Origin: Serinicoccus chungangensis
Lineage (GTDB): Bacteria; Actinomycetota; Actinomycetes; Actinomycetales; Dermatophilaceae
Direction: 5' to 3'
NCBI RefSeq assembly: GCF_001483745.1
Contig: NZ_LQBL01000002.1
Span: forward strand, 62,001 to 126,000
Length of the DNA: 64,000 nt
A model generated the notes under the pieces. It was not told the origin of the DNA and did not search any database. It saw nothing but the letters and a program-made list of their open reading frames with translations. This document shows, one piece after another, positions 27,959-36,509 of this stretch; within the stretch, counting starts at the first letter, position 1, and each line of letters starts with the position of its first letter. The position numbers and the translations under genes are program-made.

Positions 27959-28354
27959 ATGACCATCCCGGTGCAGAACCGACCCGGCCCGTTCGACGCG
28001 ACCGGTGCGACGGACGCCCCGCCGCCGCTGCCCACCCCCGGCACCGGGGGCGTGGAGGAGGTGCCCGGGCGGCCCGTCCGCACGCCCCTGCCCGGCCTGC
28101 CCGGCCCCGGCGGGTTCCCGGTGCCCCCGGGCTTCTCGGGGTGCGGCACCTCCGGCCGGGCAGACCTGTCCGCGAGCCGGCTGCGGGTGGTGCGGGCGCT
28201 GGCGCTGCTCGGGCTGCTCGTCGTGGTCTGGGCGGTGAGCGGCGGCGGGCACTTCTGGCCGGTCTGGGTCATGATCGGCTGGGGTGCGTGCCTGGCGCCG
28301 GACGTCGCGCGGATCCTCGACGGGCGAGCGGGTCGTGGCCGTGGTGGGTGCTGA
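27959..28354 (+). CDS. Two-helix (2TM domain) membrane protein
   Basis: A 131-residue protein with a proline-rich cytoplasmic N-terminus (about 75 residues) and two membrane helices, ALALLGLLVVVWAVSG and a second beginning GGHFWPVWVMIGWG. The FWPVWxMxGWG turn identifies the 2TM domain family, often found in histidine-kinase-linked and free-standing membrane proteins. It is a paralogue of the next gene, which has [13 protein letters not shown] at the same place. Function unknown. It has a good ribosome binding site (GAGGAG), unlike the following gene. Confidence 0.7.
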   Translation: MTIPVQNRPGPFDATGATDAPPPLPTPGTGGVEEVPGRPVRTPLPGLPGPGGFPVPPGFSGCGTSGRADLSASRLRVVRALALLGLLVVVWAVSGGGHFWPVWVMIGWGACLAPDVARILDGRAGRGRGGC

Positions 28355-28355
28355 G

Positions 28356-28361
28356 TACGCT
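28356..28361 (+). promoter_or_regulatory. -10 TACGCT for second 2TM gene
   Basis: TACGCT ends 6 nt before the GTG at 28368 and begins 1 base after the preceding stop codon. Confidence 0.5.
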
Positions 28362-28367
28362 GCAACG

Positions 28368-28733
28368 GTGAGCCAGCCACCGCAGGGACCGCACGACCCG
28401 GTCGAGGGGGGCGCCCCGCTGCAGCCCTACCGGCCGCAGACCGAGCTCGACCCGGAGATGCGCGAGCGGGCGCTGCAGCGCCTGCAGCAGCGCAAGGAGT
28501 TCCTGCAGCACCTGAGTGTCTACGTCATCATCATGACGCTGCTGACCGCGATCTGGCTGGTCAGCGGCATGGGCTACTACTGGCCCGTCTGGCCCATGAT
28601 GGGCTGGGGCGTCGGCGTCGCCATCCACGCCACCACGCTGCGGCTGGACCGCGAGCCCACCGAGGCGCAGATCGCCGAGGAGGCCGCCCGCCTGCGCAAG
28701 CGGCTCGGCCGCCCCGACCACCCCGAGGACTGA
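28368..28733 (+). CDS. Two-helix (2TM domain) membrane protein, paralogue
   Basis: A 121-residue protein: a proline-rich N-terminus, a charged helix ([17 protein letters not shown]) and two membrane helices separated by [13 protein letters not shown], then an acidic-basic C-terminal coiled stretch ([17 protein letters not shown]). The membrane turn matches the gene immediately upstream, so the pair arose by duplication. The start GTG 28368 is chosen from the TACGCT hexamer. Function unknown; location beside the divergent or convergent ftsK and RNase J genes is not informative by itself. It converges on RNase J with 16 bases between stops. Confidence 0.7.
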   Translation: MSQPPQGPHDPVEGGAPLQPYRPQTELDPEMRERALQRLQQRKEFLQHLSVYVIIMTLLTAIWLVSGMGYYWPVWPMMGWGVGVAIHATTLRLDREPTEAQIAEEAARLRKRLGRPDHPED

Positions 28734-28749
28734 CGGCGGCCGGCCTGCC

Positions 28750-30435
28750 TCAGGCGTCGATGACGATGGGGATGATCATCGGCCGACGGCGCAGCTTGTT
28801 GCCGACGAACGACCCGACGGTGCGCCGGATGACCTGCTGCAGCTGGTAGCTGTCCTGGGTGCCGGTGCGCTGGGCCTCCTCGAGCGCCGCGACCAGCTTC
28901 GGGCGGACCCGCTCGAAGACGTCCTGGCCCTCGGCGAAGCCGCGGGTCTGGATCTCCGGCCCGGCCGCGATCGCCCCCGAGGAGGCGTCCCGGACGAGGA
29001 TGATCGTGACGAACCCCTCGTCGCGCAGGATCCTGCGGTCCTTGAGCATCGTCTCGTCCGCCGCGCCGACGAGCGACCCGTCGACGTAGACGTAGCCGCA
29101 GTCCACGGCACCGGCGATGCGGACCTGGCCGTCGACGAGGTCGACGACGACGCCGTCCTCGGCGATGACGACGTTGTCGCGGGGCACACCCGTCTGGACG
29201 GCGAGGTCGGCGTTGGCCACCATGTGCCGCCACTCGCCGTGGACCGGCAGGACGTTGCGGGGGCGCACGATGTTGTAGCAGTACAGCAGCTCGCCGGCGC
29301 TGGCGTGCCCGGACACGTGCACCAGCGCGTTCTCCTTGTGCACGACGTCCGCCCCGCGACGGGTCAGCCCGTTGATGACGCGGTAGACGGCGTTCTCGTT
29401 GCCGGGGATGAGCGAGGAGGCGAGCAGCACGGTGTCGCCCTCGCCCACGTCGATCTTGTGGTCGCCGCCGGCCATGCGGGACAGGGCCGCCATGGGCTCG
29501 CCCTGAGACCCCGTGCAGACGAGCACCTGCTGGTCGTCGGGCAGCCGGGTCAGCCGGTTGAGGTCGACGAGCACGCCGTCCGGGATGCGCAGGTAGCCCA
29601 GGTCCGCGGCGATGCCCATGTTGCGGATCATCGAGCGCCCGACCATGGCGACCTTGCGACCCGACTCCTCGGCCGCGTCGAGCACCTGCTGGACGCGGTG
29701 CACGTGCGAGGAGAAGCAGGCCACGATGATGCGGCGGGCGGCGTTGTGGAAGACCCGCTCGATGGCCGGGGCGATCTGCCGCTCGGGGGTGGTGAAGCCC
29801 GGCACGTGGGCGTTGGTGGAGTCGGTCATGAACAGGTCCACGCCCTCCTCCCCCAGCCGGGCGAAGGCGCGCAGGTCGGTGATGCGGCCGTCCAGCGGCA
29901 GCTGGTCCATCTTGAAGTCGCCGGTGTGCAGGATCGTGCCGCCCGAGGTGCGGATGAACACGGCCAGGGCGTCGGGGATGGAGTGGTTGACGGCGACGAA
30001 CTCGCAGTCGAACGGGCCGAGCTGCTCGCGCCCGCCCTCGGTCACGCCGAGGGTGAGCGGGGTGATCTTGTGCTCCTTGAGCTTGGCCTCGACGAGCGCG
30101 AGGGTCAGCTGGGAGCCGACCAGCGGGATGTCGGGCTTGAGCCGCAGGAGGTAGGGGACGGCGCCGATGTGGTCCTCGTGCCCGTGCGTCAGCACGACGG
30201 CGACGACGTCGTCCAGCCGGTCCTCGATGGCGGTGAAGTCGGGGAGGATGAGGTCGATCCCGGGGTGGTGCTCCTCGGGGAAGAGCACGCCGCAGTCGAT
30301 GACCAGGAGCTTGCCGCGGTGCTCGATGACGGCCATGTTGCGGCCCACCTCACCGAGCCCCCCGAGCGGGATGACGCGGACGCCCCCGTCCGGGAGCGGC
30401 GGGGGCGCGGACAGCTCGGGATGAGGGTGGCTCAT
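28750..30435 (-). CDS. rnj: Ribonuclease J
   Basis: A 561-residue metallo-beta-lactamase/beta-CASP ribonuclease. [10 protein letters not shown] is the first metal motif (HxHxDH), [14 protein letters not shown] supplies the next histidine and aspartate, and [12 protein letters not shown] is the late beta-CASP histidine motif. RNase J is a 5'-3' exo- and endoribonuclease for mRNA decay and rRNA maturation. The C-terminal domain is complete. The ATG 30435 has TATCCT 8 nt upstream and is divergent from thyA with 60 bases between starts. Mycobacterial RNase J (Rv2752c) occupies the same neighbourhood, near ftsK and dfrA/thyA. Confidence 0.95.
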   Translation of the reverse strand: MSHPHPELSAPPPLPDGGVRVIPLGGLGEVGRNMAVIEHRGKLLVIDCGVLFPEEHHPGIDLILPDFTAIEDRLDDVVAVVLTHGHEDHIGAVPYLLRLKPDIPLVGSQLTLALVEAKLKEHKITPLTLGVTEGGREQLGPFDCEFVAVNHSIPDALAVFIRTSGGTILHTGDFKMDQLPLDGRITDLRAFARLGEEGVDLFMTDSTNAHVPGFTTPERQIAPAIERVFHNAARRIIVACFSSHVHRVQQVLDAAEESGRKVAMVGRSMIRNMGIAADLGYLRIPDGVLVDLNRLTRLPDDQQVLVCTGSQGEPMAALSRMAGGDHKIDVGEGDTVLLASSLIPGNENAVYRVINGLTRRGADVVHKENALVHVSGHASAGELLYCYNIVRPRNVLPVHGEWRHMVANADLAVQTGVPRDNVVIAEDGVVVDLVDGQVRIAGAVDCGYVYVDGSLVGAADETMLKDRRILRDEGFVTIILVRDASSGAIAAGPEIQTRGFAEGQDVFERVRPKLVAALEEAQRTGTQDSYQLQQVIRRTVGSFVGNKLRRRPMIIPIVIDA

Positions 30436-30443
30436 GGCGAGAG

Positions 30444-30449
30444 AGGATA
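30444..30449 (-). promoter_or_regulatory. -10 TATCCT for RNase J gene
   Basis: TATCCT on the minus strand ends 8 nt before the ATG at 30435. Confidence 0.45.
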
Positions 30450-30482
30450 TCCGGACCGGGATGGTGTGTCCCCGCCCTCGTC

Positions 30483-30488
30483 TAGGGT
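30483..30488 (+). promoter_or_regulatory. -10 TAGGGT for thyA operon
   Basis: TAGGGT ends 7 nt before the ATG at 30496; the clearest leaderless case in the window. Confidence 0.6.
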
Positions 30489-30495
30489 GTGGCGC

Positions 30496-31317
30496 ATGCA
30501 GGCATACCTCGACCTCCTGGAGCGGATCCGCCGCGAGGGGGTCCGCAAGGACGACCGGACGGGGACGGGCACGCTGTCGGTCTTCGGGCACCAGATGCGC
30601 TTCGACCTCACCGAGGGGTTCCCGGCGCTGACGACCAAGAAGCTGCACCTGCGCTCGATCATCGGCGAGCTCATCTGGTTCCTCCGCGGCGACACCAACG
30701 TGCGCTGGCTGCAGGAGCGCCGGATCACGATCTGGGACGAGTGGGCGGACGAGCAGGGCGACCTCGGTCCGGTCTACGGCCACCAGTGGCGGTCCTGGCC
30801 GACCGCCGACGGGCAGACCATCGACCAGATCCAGCGGCTGGTCGAGGGCCTGCGGACCACCCCCCACTCGCGTCGACACATCGTCAGCGCCTGGAACGTC
30901 GCCGACGTCGACGACATGGCGCTCCCGCCGTGCCACACGATGTTCCAGTTCTACGTCGCGCCCGCGGCCGCCGACGACGAGGACCAGCGGGGGTGGCTGT
31001 CGTGCCAGCTCTACCAGCGCAGCGCCGACACCTTCCTCGGCGTGCCCTTCAACATCGCCTCCTATGCCCTGCTCACGCACATGGTGGCGCAGGTGACGGA
31101 CCTGCGAGCCAAGGACTTCGTCCACACCCTGGGTGACGCACACCTCTACACCAACCACCTAGACCAGGCGGCCGAGCAGCTGACGCGCACCCCCGGCCCG
31201 TTGCCGACGCTGTGGCTCAACCCTGAGGTCCGCGACATCGACGGGTTCGAGATCGAGGACGTCGAGGTCCGCGACTACGTCGCCGCACCCACGATCAAGG
31301 CACCGATCGCCGTATGA
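30496..31317 (+). CDS. thyA: Thymidylate synthase ThyA
   Basis: A 273-residue thymidylate synthase that methylates dUMP with methylene-tetrahydrofolate, releasing dihydrofolate. The catalytic cysteine is in [14 protein letters not shown], dUMP-binding residues in [26 protein letters not shown], and the second dUMP arginine pair in [13 protein letters not shown]. Length is usual for the short ThyA form, with a small insert ([10 protein letters not shown]) before the LSCQLYQ strand. The stop overlaps the next start as ATGA, so the dihydrofolate produced would be recycled by the DHFR half of the coupled downstream protein. Confidence 0.96.
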   Translation: MQAYLDLLERIRREGVRKDDRTGTGTLSVFGHQMRFDLTEGFPALTTKKLHLRSIIGELIWFLRGDTNVRWLQERRITIWDEWADEQGDLGPVYGHQWRSWPTADGQTIDQIQRLVEGLRTTPHSRRHIVSAWNVADVDDMALPPCHTMFQFYVAPAAADDEDQRGWLSCQLYQRSADTFLGVPFNIASYALLTHMVAQVTDLRAKDFVHTLGDAHLYTNHLDQAAEQLTRTPGPLPTLWLNPEVRDIDGFEIEDVEVRDYVAAPTIKAPIAV

Positions 31318-32324
31318 GCGCAGGCCCCGCGGGCGCGCCTGCGCCCGACCGCGAGGACCGGCACCCCGACTCCAGGCTCGTGCCCGCCACGTATGTCGTG
31401 CTGCAGCGCGAGGGCGGGTCCGGCACCGAGGTGCTCCTGCAGCTGCGCCAGGGCACGCCCTACATGGACGGGTGGTGGGCGTGCGGGGCCGCCGGGCACG
31501 TCGAGCCGGGTGAGTCCTTCCTGCAGGCGGGCGTCCGCGAGGCGTCGGAGGAGATGGGCATCACCCTCGCGGAGTCCGAGCTGTCCTACCTCGCGACGGT
31601 GCACCGCACCTGCGCGCTCCCGGACCCGGTCGAGCAGCGGGTCGACGTCTTCGTCACCGCGACCACCTGGACGGGAGAGCCGCACGTGGCCGAGTCGCAC
31701 CGAGCCGCCGAGCTGCGTTGGTGGCCGCTGGATGAGCTGCCCGACGCCGTGGTCCCGCACGAACGTCTCGCCCTCGACGCGCTGCGGGAGGGAAGACGGG
31801 GCTCGTTGCTGCTCCACGGCTTCCGCCAGTCGTTGACCCTGGTGGCCGCGGTCGGTCGCAACGGCGTCATCGGCGACGGGTCGTCGATGCCGTGGCACCT
31901 CCCCACTGATCTGAGGTTCTTCAAGCAGACCACGATGGGCGGAGTCCTGCTCATGGGTCGAGGCACCTGGGACTCCATCGGCCGCGCGCTGCCGGGCCGA
32001 CGCACGATCGTGGTCACCCGGCAGCGCGGCTGGTCGGCTCCCGGCGCCGAGGTGGCGCACTCCCTCGCGGAGGCCTTCCTCATGGCCGGGGACGGCGAGG
32101 TCTTCGTCGTCGGTGGCGGTGAGATCTATGCCCAGACCATCGAGCATGCCCAACGCCTGATCCTCACCGAGGTCGATCTCGAGCCGACAGGCCGCACCCG
32201 CTTTCCCCCTGTCGACCCCTCGGCATGGCGCGTGGTCTCTCGCCAGCCCGGCTCCGGTGACGACGCCGTGGTCGCGTGGGTCACCTGGGAACGCCTCGAC
32301 CGCCCCGGCGCGACATCGGCCTGA
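31314..32324 (+). CDS. NUDIX hydrolase-dihydrofolate reductase fusion
   Basis: A single 336-residue polypeptide with two complete domains. Residues about 22-165 are a NUDIX hydrolase with a perfect box at 61-83 (Gly61, Glu67, Arg75-Glu76, Glu79-Glu80, Gly82). Residues 174-328 are a dihydrofolate reductase: [14 protein letters not shown], then [14 protein letters not shown] with Asp199 as the catalytic acid, [16 protein letters not shown] for NADPH, and [14 protein letters not shown] regenerates tetrahydrofolate for ThyA, whose gene overlaps by 4 bases. The NUDIX substrate is unknown: a pterin or nucleotide triphosphate in folate or pyrimidine metabolism, such as dihydroneopterin triphosphate, dCTP/dUTP or 8-oxo-dGTP, would fit. 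There is no in-frame stop between domains, so the fusion looks real. Confidence 0.88.
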   Translation: MSAGPAGAPAPDREDRHPDSRLVPATYVVLQREGGSGTEVLLQLRQGTPYMDGWWACGAAGHVEPGESFLQAGVREASEEMGITLAESELSYLATVHRTCALPDPVEQRVDVFVTATTWTGEPHVAESHRAAELRWWPLDELPDAVVPHERLALDALREGRRGSLLLHGFRQSLTLVAAVGRNGVIGDGSSMPWHLPTDLRFFKQTTMGGVLLMGRGTWDSIGRALPGRRTIVVTRQRGWSAPGAEVAHSLAEAFLMAGDGEVFVVGGGEIYAQTIEHAQRLILTEVDLEPTGRTRFPPVDPSAWRVVSRQPGSGDDAVVAWVTWERLDRPGATSA

Positions 32325-32347
32325 CGGCGCAGCCTCCGGGCCCGGAC

Positions 32348-32378
32348 ATCGAGTCACAGCCGGCAAGTCCGGCTCGAT
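32348..32378. terminator. Hairpin after NUDIX-DHFR gene
   Basis: ATCGAG (32348-32353) and CTCGAT (32373-32378) flank an inner AGCCGG/CCGGCT stem around CAAGT. It lies between convergent genes and precedes a stronger hairpin. Confidence 0.35.
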
Positions 32379-32390
32379 CGCAGCCCCATG

Positions 32391-32412
32391 ACCCGGCCCT
32401 CCTGGGCCGGGT
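32391..32412. terminator. Perfect 9-bp stem terminator between convergent genes
   Basis: ACCCGGCCC (32391-32399), loop TCCT, GGGCCGGGT (32404-32412) form a perfect, very stable stem with a tetraloop, between the stops of the NUDIX-DHFR and DUF222-HNH genes. It can serve both strands. No T tract is present. Confidence 0.65.
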
Positions 32413-32423
32413 GCGGGGCGGGA

Positions 32424-33839
32424 TCATCGCAGCTTCCAGCGCACACCGGTGGCGTCGACCTGGGCCGTGGCGTCGTGCTGGTGGACCCACGTGTGGTGCC
32501 TGGGACACAGCAAGGCGTAGTTGGCGAGGTCCGATCGTCCGCCCCTGGCCCAGTGGACGACATGATGCGCATCGCACCAGGTCGCCGGCACGTGGCACCC
32601 CGGGAACGTGCACCCCTGATCTCGGTGAGCGAGGGCTCGTCGCTGCCCCGGGGTGACCAGTCGGCGGGCGCGCCCGAGGTCGAGGATCTCGCCCTGCTCG
32701 CCGAGCACGGCCGGGATGAGGTCGGCCTCGCACGCGAGCTGGCGCACCTGACCGGCGCTCAGGGTGCCTTCGTGCACGGTGAGCCCCGCGCCACGCAGGG
32801 CACCGGTGAGCTCGTCGAGGGCCATGGTCACCATGACCTGAGCCTTGGGCGTGGTCGGTTGACCCTCACTGCCGGCCACCCCTCGACGGAGCACCGTCAT
32901 GAAAGCGTCATATCTGCGCTGACCCGGTGTGCGCGTGTCCAGCATCGCGGTCATCCCTGGTGCAGTCGTCGCCGTCACCCCTTGTGCAGTCGTCGCTGAC
33001 GTCCCTGGCGCAGTCGTCGCCGTCGTCGCCGTTGCCGTCGAATCTGTCGTCGACGTGGTCGCGGTCGGGTCGCCGCCGTCACCCGTGGCTGTGACCGGCG
33101 CTGCCAACGGCGAGCGGAGGATGGCCTGGATCGTCGCGACGTCGGCGTCATCGCCGACCGTGAGCACGAAGCGACGCACCGACCCGTCGGCGAGCGAGGA
33201 CTCGTGCAGGTCGCGCAGCTCGTGTCGAGCCTTCTCCCGGGCGACCTGCTCGCGCTCGGACAGGCAGGACGCCACGAGCTTCGACGTGATCCTGGTCAGA
33301 GCCTTGTCGTCGAAGCGGTCATCACCGGCAGCAGCGGCGAGGAGCTCGGTCGCCTCCGCATACTCCGACTCCCCCACCGCTGGTCGGATCCGCCCGAGCG
33401 CCCGCAGCACCGACGCGGCGCGCGAGACGGTCACCGACCCACGCTCGACCGCGTCGAGCAGGGGTTGGTGGACCTGCTCCTGGCCGGCCCGGGCCACGGT
33501 CGCCACCTCGGCGGCCTCACGGGTCGACAACCCGGGGCACTGACTCCTTACCCAGTCGATGACGGAGAACCCGGAACCCACGTGCAGTCCCCGCGTGATG
33601 GCCTCCCGCGCCACCGTCACCAGGAGCGACTGAATCCGTGCCAGCGCGGTGTCGAGGCCGGACAGCACCTGCGAGAGCTCCTGCTCCAGCAACAGCGCCG
33701 GCCGGCTCAGAGCGACCACGGCGCGGTCCAGGCCACGGCTCACCTCGTCGATGGCACCGGCGCACCCCGGCTCGACGCCCCTCGTCCTGGGGTCCCGGCC
33801 ACCGCCCGACGGACCCTCGCCCCCGCGATTCCCCTTCAT
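32424..33839 (-). CDS. DUF222-HNH endonuclease-like protein (13E12 repeat family)
   Basis: A 471-residue member of the DUF222 plus HNH family, common in many copies in actinobacterial genomes (13E12 repeats of mycobacteria). The N-terminal half is helical DUF222 (PGLSTREAAEVATVARAG, VSRAASVLRALG). The C-terminal nuclease is complete: DQGCTFPGCHVPATWCDAHHVVHWARGG then NYALLCPRHHTWVH, with the zinc cysteines and HNH catalytic histidine. Between them is a low-complexity Thr/Ala repeat. Their role is unknown; some are associated with mobile DNA and phage attachment. The codon use is like its neighbours, so recent transfer is not obvious. ATG 33839 is picked from TACAGT 7 nt upstream. Confidence 0.85.
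   Translation of the reverse strand: MKGNRGGEGPSGGGRDPRTRGVEPGCAGAIDEVSRGLDRAVVALSRPALLLEQELSQVLSGLDTALARIQSLLVTVAREAITRGLHVGSGFSVIDWVRSQCPGLSTREAAEVATVARAGQEQVHQPLLDAVERGSVTVSRAASVLRALGRIRPAVGESEYAEATELLAAAAGDDRFDDKALTRITSKLVASCLSEREQVAREKARHELRDLHESSLADGSVRRFVLTVGDDADVATIQAILRSPLAAPVTATGDGGDPTATTSTTDSTATATTATTAPGTSATTAQGVTATTAPGMTAMLDTRTPGQRRYDAFMTVLRRGVAGSEGQPTTPKAQVMVTMALDELTGALRGAGLTVHEGTLSAGQVRQLACEADLIPAVLGEQGEILDLGRARRLVTPGQRRALAHRDQGCTFPGCHVPATWCDAHHVVHWARGGRSDLANYALLCPRHHTWVHQHDATAQVDATGVRWKLR
32947..33018. repeat. Three 24-bp tandem units inside the HNH gene
   Basis: Units begin at 32947, 32971 and 32995 and share TGCAGTCGTC or GCAGTCGTC ends. They encode an 8-residue repeat ([24 protein letters not shown]) in the inter-domain linker. 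In-frame length variation between strains is likely. Confidence 0.75.
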
Positions 33840-33846
33840 GCGAACA

Positions 33847-33852
33847 ACTGTA
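33847..33852 (-). promoter_or_regulatory. -10 TACAGT for DUF222-HNH gene
   Basis: TACAGT on the minus strand ends 7 nt before the ATG at 33839. Confidence 0.5.
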
Positions 33853-33919
33853 CGACCACTGACTGACAGACCTTCCCACCTGCGCCGATGCCCCCACTGG
33901 CGACTCGGACGCTGCGGCG

Positions 33920-33925
33920 TAGGCT
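33920..33925 (+). promoter_or_regulatory. -10 TAGGCT for S9 peptidase gene
   Basis: TAGGCT ends 7 nt before the GTG at 33933 and decides that start over an upstream in-frame ATG at 33888. Confidence 0.5.
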
Positions 33926-33932
33926 CGTTCGG

Positions 33933-35885
33933 GTGAAACCTGGCGACCTCACCCTGATCCGCACCCTCTCCTCCCCGACCGTCCACCCCGCTGGACGAGA
34001 CACCGTCGTGGTCCTCAGTCGGCCCGACGGGGAGGACAACCGCTACCGCACCAGCCTGTGGCGCCTGGACCTCACGGTCGAGGACGCCGAGCTGACCCGG
34101 TTCACCCACGGCACCCGCGACTCCGCCCCCCGCTACTCCCCCGACGGCACCCGGCTTGCTTTCCTCCGCGCTTCCGAGGACGGCCCGGCCCAGCTGCACG
34201 TCATGAGCACGGACGGCGGCGACGCACGCGTGCTGACCGACCAGCCGCTCGGTGTCGGCGCCTACTCCTGGTCCCCCGACAGCAGCCAGATCGTGTATGC
34301 CGCCCGCGTGCCCGAGGAGGGTCGCTACGGCACCGACACGGAGGTCAAGCCCGACCAGGAGGCGCCGCGCCTCATCGAGCACAGCACCTACCTCGCGGAC
34401 GGTCTCGGCTACGTGCTCGACCGACCGAGCGCGATCTTCCTGCTCGACCTCGCCCCCGTCGAGGACGCCGACGTCACCGACCCCCACGACCCGGCTGCGC
34501 CCGAGGCGATCCCCACCAGCACCCAGCTCACCCACGGCGCCGGCGACGACACGGCACCGGTCTTCCTGCACGGTGGCACCCGCGTCGCCTTCCTCGCCTC
34601 CCGCGACCGGCGGGGCACCTGGAGGCCCGACACCCTCGTGCGGGACGTGTGCTCGATCGACCTGCGCGGCAAGGGATTCCGCCGCCACACCGACGGGACG
34701 GGGTCCGTCGGCAGCCTCACCGTCGGCACCGACGGCACGGCCGTCTACGGCGCCAACGACCTCGGCCCGTCCCTCCAGGACTTCGTGGCCCACAATGCCG
34801 TCCTGCGCCGCCTGGACGGCCCCGGCGTGGCGCTCACGGACGCCGAGGACGACCACCTCGCCTGCTCACCCGTCATCGCCGACGACGGCCGGGTCATCGC
34901 GGCCTTCGAGCGGCGCGGCGACACCGAGGTACGCGAACTCCCCTCCGGCACAGTCGTTCTCGACGGCCACGTGAGCGTCGATGCGCTGGCGACCGGTGGC
35001 GACGTGACGGTCGCTGTCGCGGGCACGCGCACGTCATACTCCGAGCTCTTCGTGGGCCGCGGCAGCGAGCCGCTCACCCAGCGGACCGAGCTGGCCCAGC
35101 ACCTCACCGGCTCGGCCGCGGCCATCGAACCGGAGGAGCTCGAGGCGACCTCGGGGGACGGCTACCCCGTCCACGGGTGGTTGTTCCGGCCCACCACGAA
35201 GGCACGTCGCAAGGCGGGCCACCCGGTGATCCTCATGATCCACGGCGGCCCCTACGCGCAGTACTCCGGCAACCTCTTCGACGAGGCGCAGGTGCTCGCG
35301 GGTGCGGGGTATGCCGTCGTCATGGGTAACCCGCGCGGTGGTGCGGGGTACGGCGCGAGCCACGGGCGGGCGGTCAAGGAGGCGATCGGCACGGTCGATG
35401 TCGCCGACCTCACCGCGCTGCTGGACCACGCGCTGACCCTGCACGGGCTCGACAGCTCACGCCTCGGCGTCCAGGGCGGCTCCTACGGCGGTCTCATGAC
35501 GACCTGGCTCGTCGGTCACAGCGACCGCTTCACCGCCGCGATCAGCGAGCGGGCCGTCAACGCCTGGGACTCCTTCGCCGGCACCAGCGACATCGGCTGG
35601 TTCTTCGCCGACGAGTATGCCGGCGCCTACCAGCACGAGCAGTCGCCGCTGACCTGGGCCGACAACATCACCACCCCGACACTGATCATTCACTCCGAGC
35701 GGGACTTCCGGTGCCCCCTGGAGCAGGGGCAGCGCCTGTTCGCCCGCCTGAAGCGCAACGGTGTGCCGACCAATCTGCTGATCTTCCCGGGCGAAGGTCA
35801 CGAGCTCTCCCGCAGCGGCCAGCCGCGCCACCGACAGCAGCGCTTCGAGCACATCCTCGACTGGTGGGCCGAGCACCTGCGGTGA
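33933..35885 (+). CDS. S9 family prolyl oligopeptidase-like peptidase
   Basis: A 650-residue serine peptidase with an N-terminal beta-propeller (repeated WSPDSS-like and APRYSPDGTRLAFLR blades) and a C-terminal alpha/beta hydrolase domain. The nucleophile sits in GVQGGSYGGLMTTW, the aspartate in LIIHSERDFRCPLEQ and the histidine in FPGEGHELSRSG; PVILMIHGGPYAQY carries the oxyanion. S9 peptidases cleave peptides after proline or other residues (dipeptidyl peptidase IV/acylaminoacyl peptidase type). There is no signal peptide, so it acts in the cytoplasm. The gene stands alone between divergent HNH and convergent unknown genes. Confidence 0.92.
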   Translation: MKPGDLTLIRTLSSPTVHPAGRDTVVVLSRPDGEDNRYRTSLWRLDLTVEDAELTRFTHGTRDSAPRYSPDGTRLAFLRASEDGPAQLHVMSTDGGDARVLTDQPLGVGAYSWSPDSSQIVYAARVPEEGRYGTDTEVKPDQEAPRLIEHSTYLADGLGYVLDRPSAIFLLDLAPVEDADVTDPHDPAAPEAIPTSTQLTHGAGDDTAPVFLHGGTRVAFLASRDRRGTWRPDTLVRDVCSIDLRGKGFRRHTDGTGSVGSLTVGTDGTAVYGANDLGPSLQDFVAHNAVLRRLDGPGVALTDAEDDHLACSPVIADDGRVIAAFERRGDTEVRELPSGTVVLDGHVSVDALATGGDVTVAVAGTRTSYSELFVGRGSEPLTQRTELAQHLTGSAAAIEPEELEATSGDGYPVHGWLFRPTTKARRKAGHPVILMIHGGPYAQYSGNLFDEAQVLAGAGYAVVMGNPRGGAGYGASHGRAVKEAIGTVDVADLTALLDHALTLHGLDSSRLGVQGGSYGGLMTTWLVGHSDRFTAAISERAVNAWDSFAGTSDIGWFFADEYAGAYQHEQSPLTWADNITTPTLIIHSERDFRCPLEQGQRLFARLKRNGVPTNLLIFPGEGHELSRSGQPRHRQQRFEHILDWWAEHLR

Positions 35886-35922
35886 CGGCGTGGTCCGCAG
35901 AGCGGGGCCGGCCCTTGGTGAC

Positions 35923-36414
35923 CTACTGAGGGACGTCCCACCAGCCAGGCTCCGTGGTCGGATCCATGCTGCCGAGGCGAGCGAAGCGGTAGACGTCATC
36001 GTCGCAGCTGACCCAGTCCACGAGATGGACGCGGTGTCGAGCCGCCAGCCCCTTCGCCGTCTCGAAGGTGGTCAGGAAGGGTGCGAGATCGACGGACTCC
36101 CCCTGTTCCACCGGCTCGTCGCACAAGACCACTGCCGCGACCATGTCGCTGTCGGAGAGCCCCAAGCTCCAGAAGTGCAGCAGGCAGGCCTCGAGCCCGC
36201 TCCGCCTCGGGTCCGTCCGGGACGTATGCAGCAGCGCGAGGAACCTGCCGTCGACCGCCGCGAAGGCGACCATGAGCTGTCGGGGCCCGAAGGCGCGCTG
36301 ATCCAGGACCAGACCAGGCAGCAGATCGAGGAGCGATTCCACCTCTGCGCCGGGCGCCACGGCATACCCGTCCACGATGATGAGCGGAAGTCCTCCCGGG
36401 CCATGGCGTCTCAT
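35923..36414 (-). CDS. Protein of unknown function (163 residues)
   Basis: A soluble-looking 163-residue protein starting MRRHGPGGLPLIIVDGYAVAPGA. Visible features are the sequence MVAFAAVDGRFLALLHTSRTD, an alternating strand pattern in the middle, and an acidic stretch DWVSCDDDVYRFARL near the C-terminus. I do not recognise a family; no catalytic motif, membrane segment or zinc site is evident. The start is chosen from the TAGTCT hexamer 7 nt upstream. It is single, convergent with the S9 peptidase (37 bases) and downstream of a consensus DnaA box. Confidence 0.6.
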   Translation of the reverse strand: MRRHGPGGLPLIIVDGYAVAPGAEVESLLDLLPGLVLDQRAFGPRQLMVAFAAVDGRFLALLHTSRTDPRRSGLEACLLHFWSLGLSDSDMVAAVVLCDEPVEQGESVDLAPFLTTFETAKGLAARHRVHLVDWVSCDDDVYRFARLGSMDPTTEPGWWDVPQ

Positions 36415-36421
36415 GTCTCGC

Positions 36422-36427
36422 AGACTA
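36422..36427 (-). promoter_or_regulatory. -10 TAGTCT for unknown gene
   Basis: TAGTCT on the minus strand ends 7 nt before the ATG at 36414. Confidence 0.5.
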
Positions 36428-36454
36428 GGTCGCTGCCGCCCCCGGCCGCAGAAG

Positions 36455-36463
36455 TTATCCACA
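36455..36463 (+). promoter_or_regulatory. Consensus DnaA box
   Basis: TTATCCACA is the strict 9-bp DnaA box. It lies in the gap between the unknown gene and the acyltransferase-deacetylase gene, 28 nt upstream of a -10 hexamer. A single box is not an origin; it could let DnaA repress transcription or titrate DnaA. Confidence 0.35.
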
Positions 36464-36509
36464 GAGACGTATGCACGCCCCACCCCGCCGTCGGCTGCCG
36501 GGATCGGCG

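Noticed and set aside
24406-28371. A long open frame on the + strand opposite ftsK
   Set aside because: The translation is biased and motif-free, and the minus strand holds a complete FtsK over the same bases.
35905-35914. Perfect palindrome GGGCCGGCCC as a terminator
   Set aside because: It has no loop and is too short to fold as a hairpin; probably chance in GC-rich sequence.
36455-36463. Replication origin
   Set aside because: Only one DnaA box, no AT-rich unwinding stretch, and neither dnaA nor dnaN is near.
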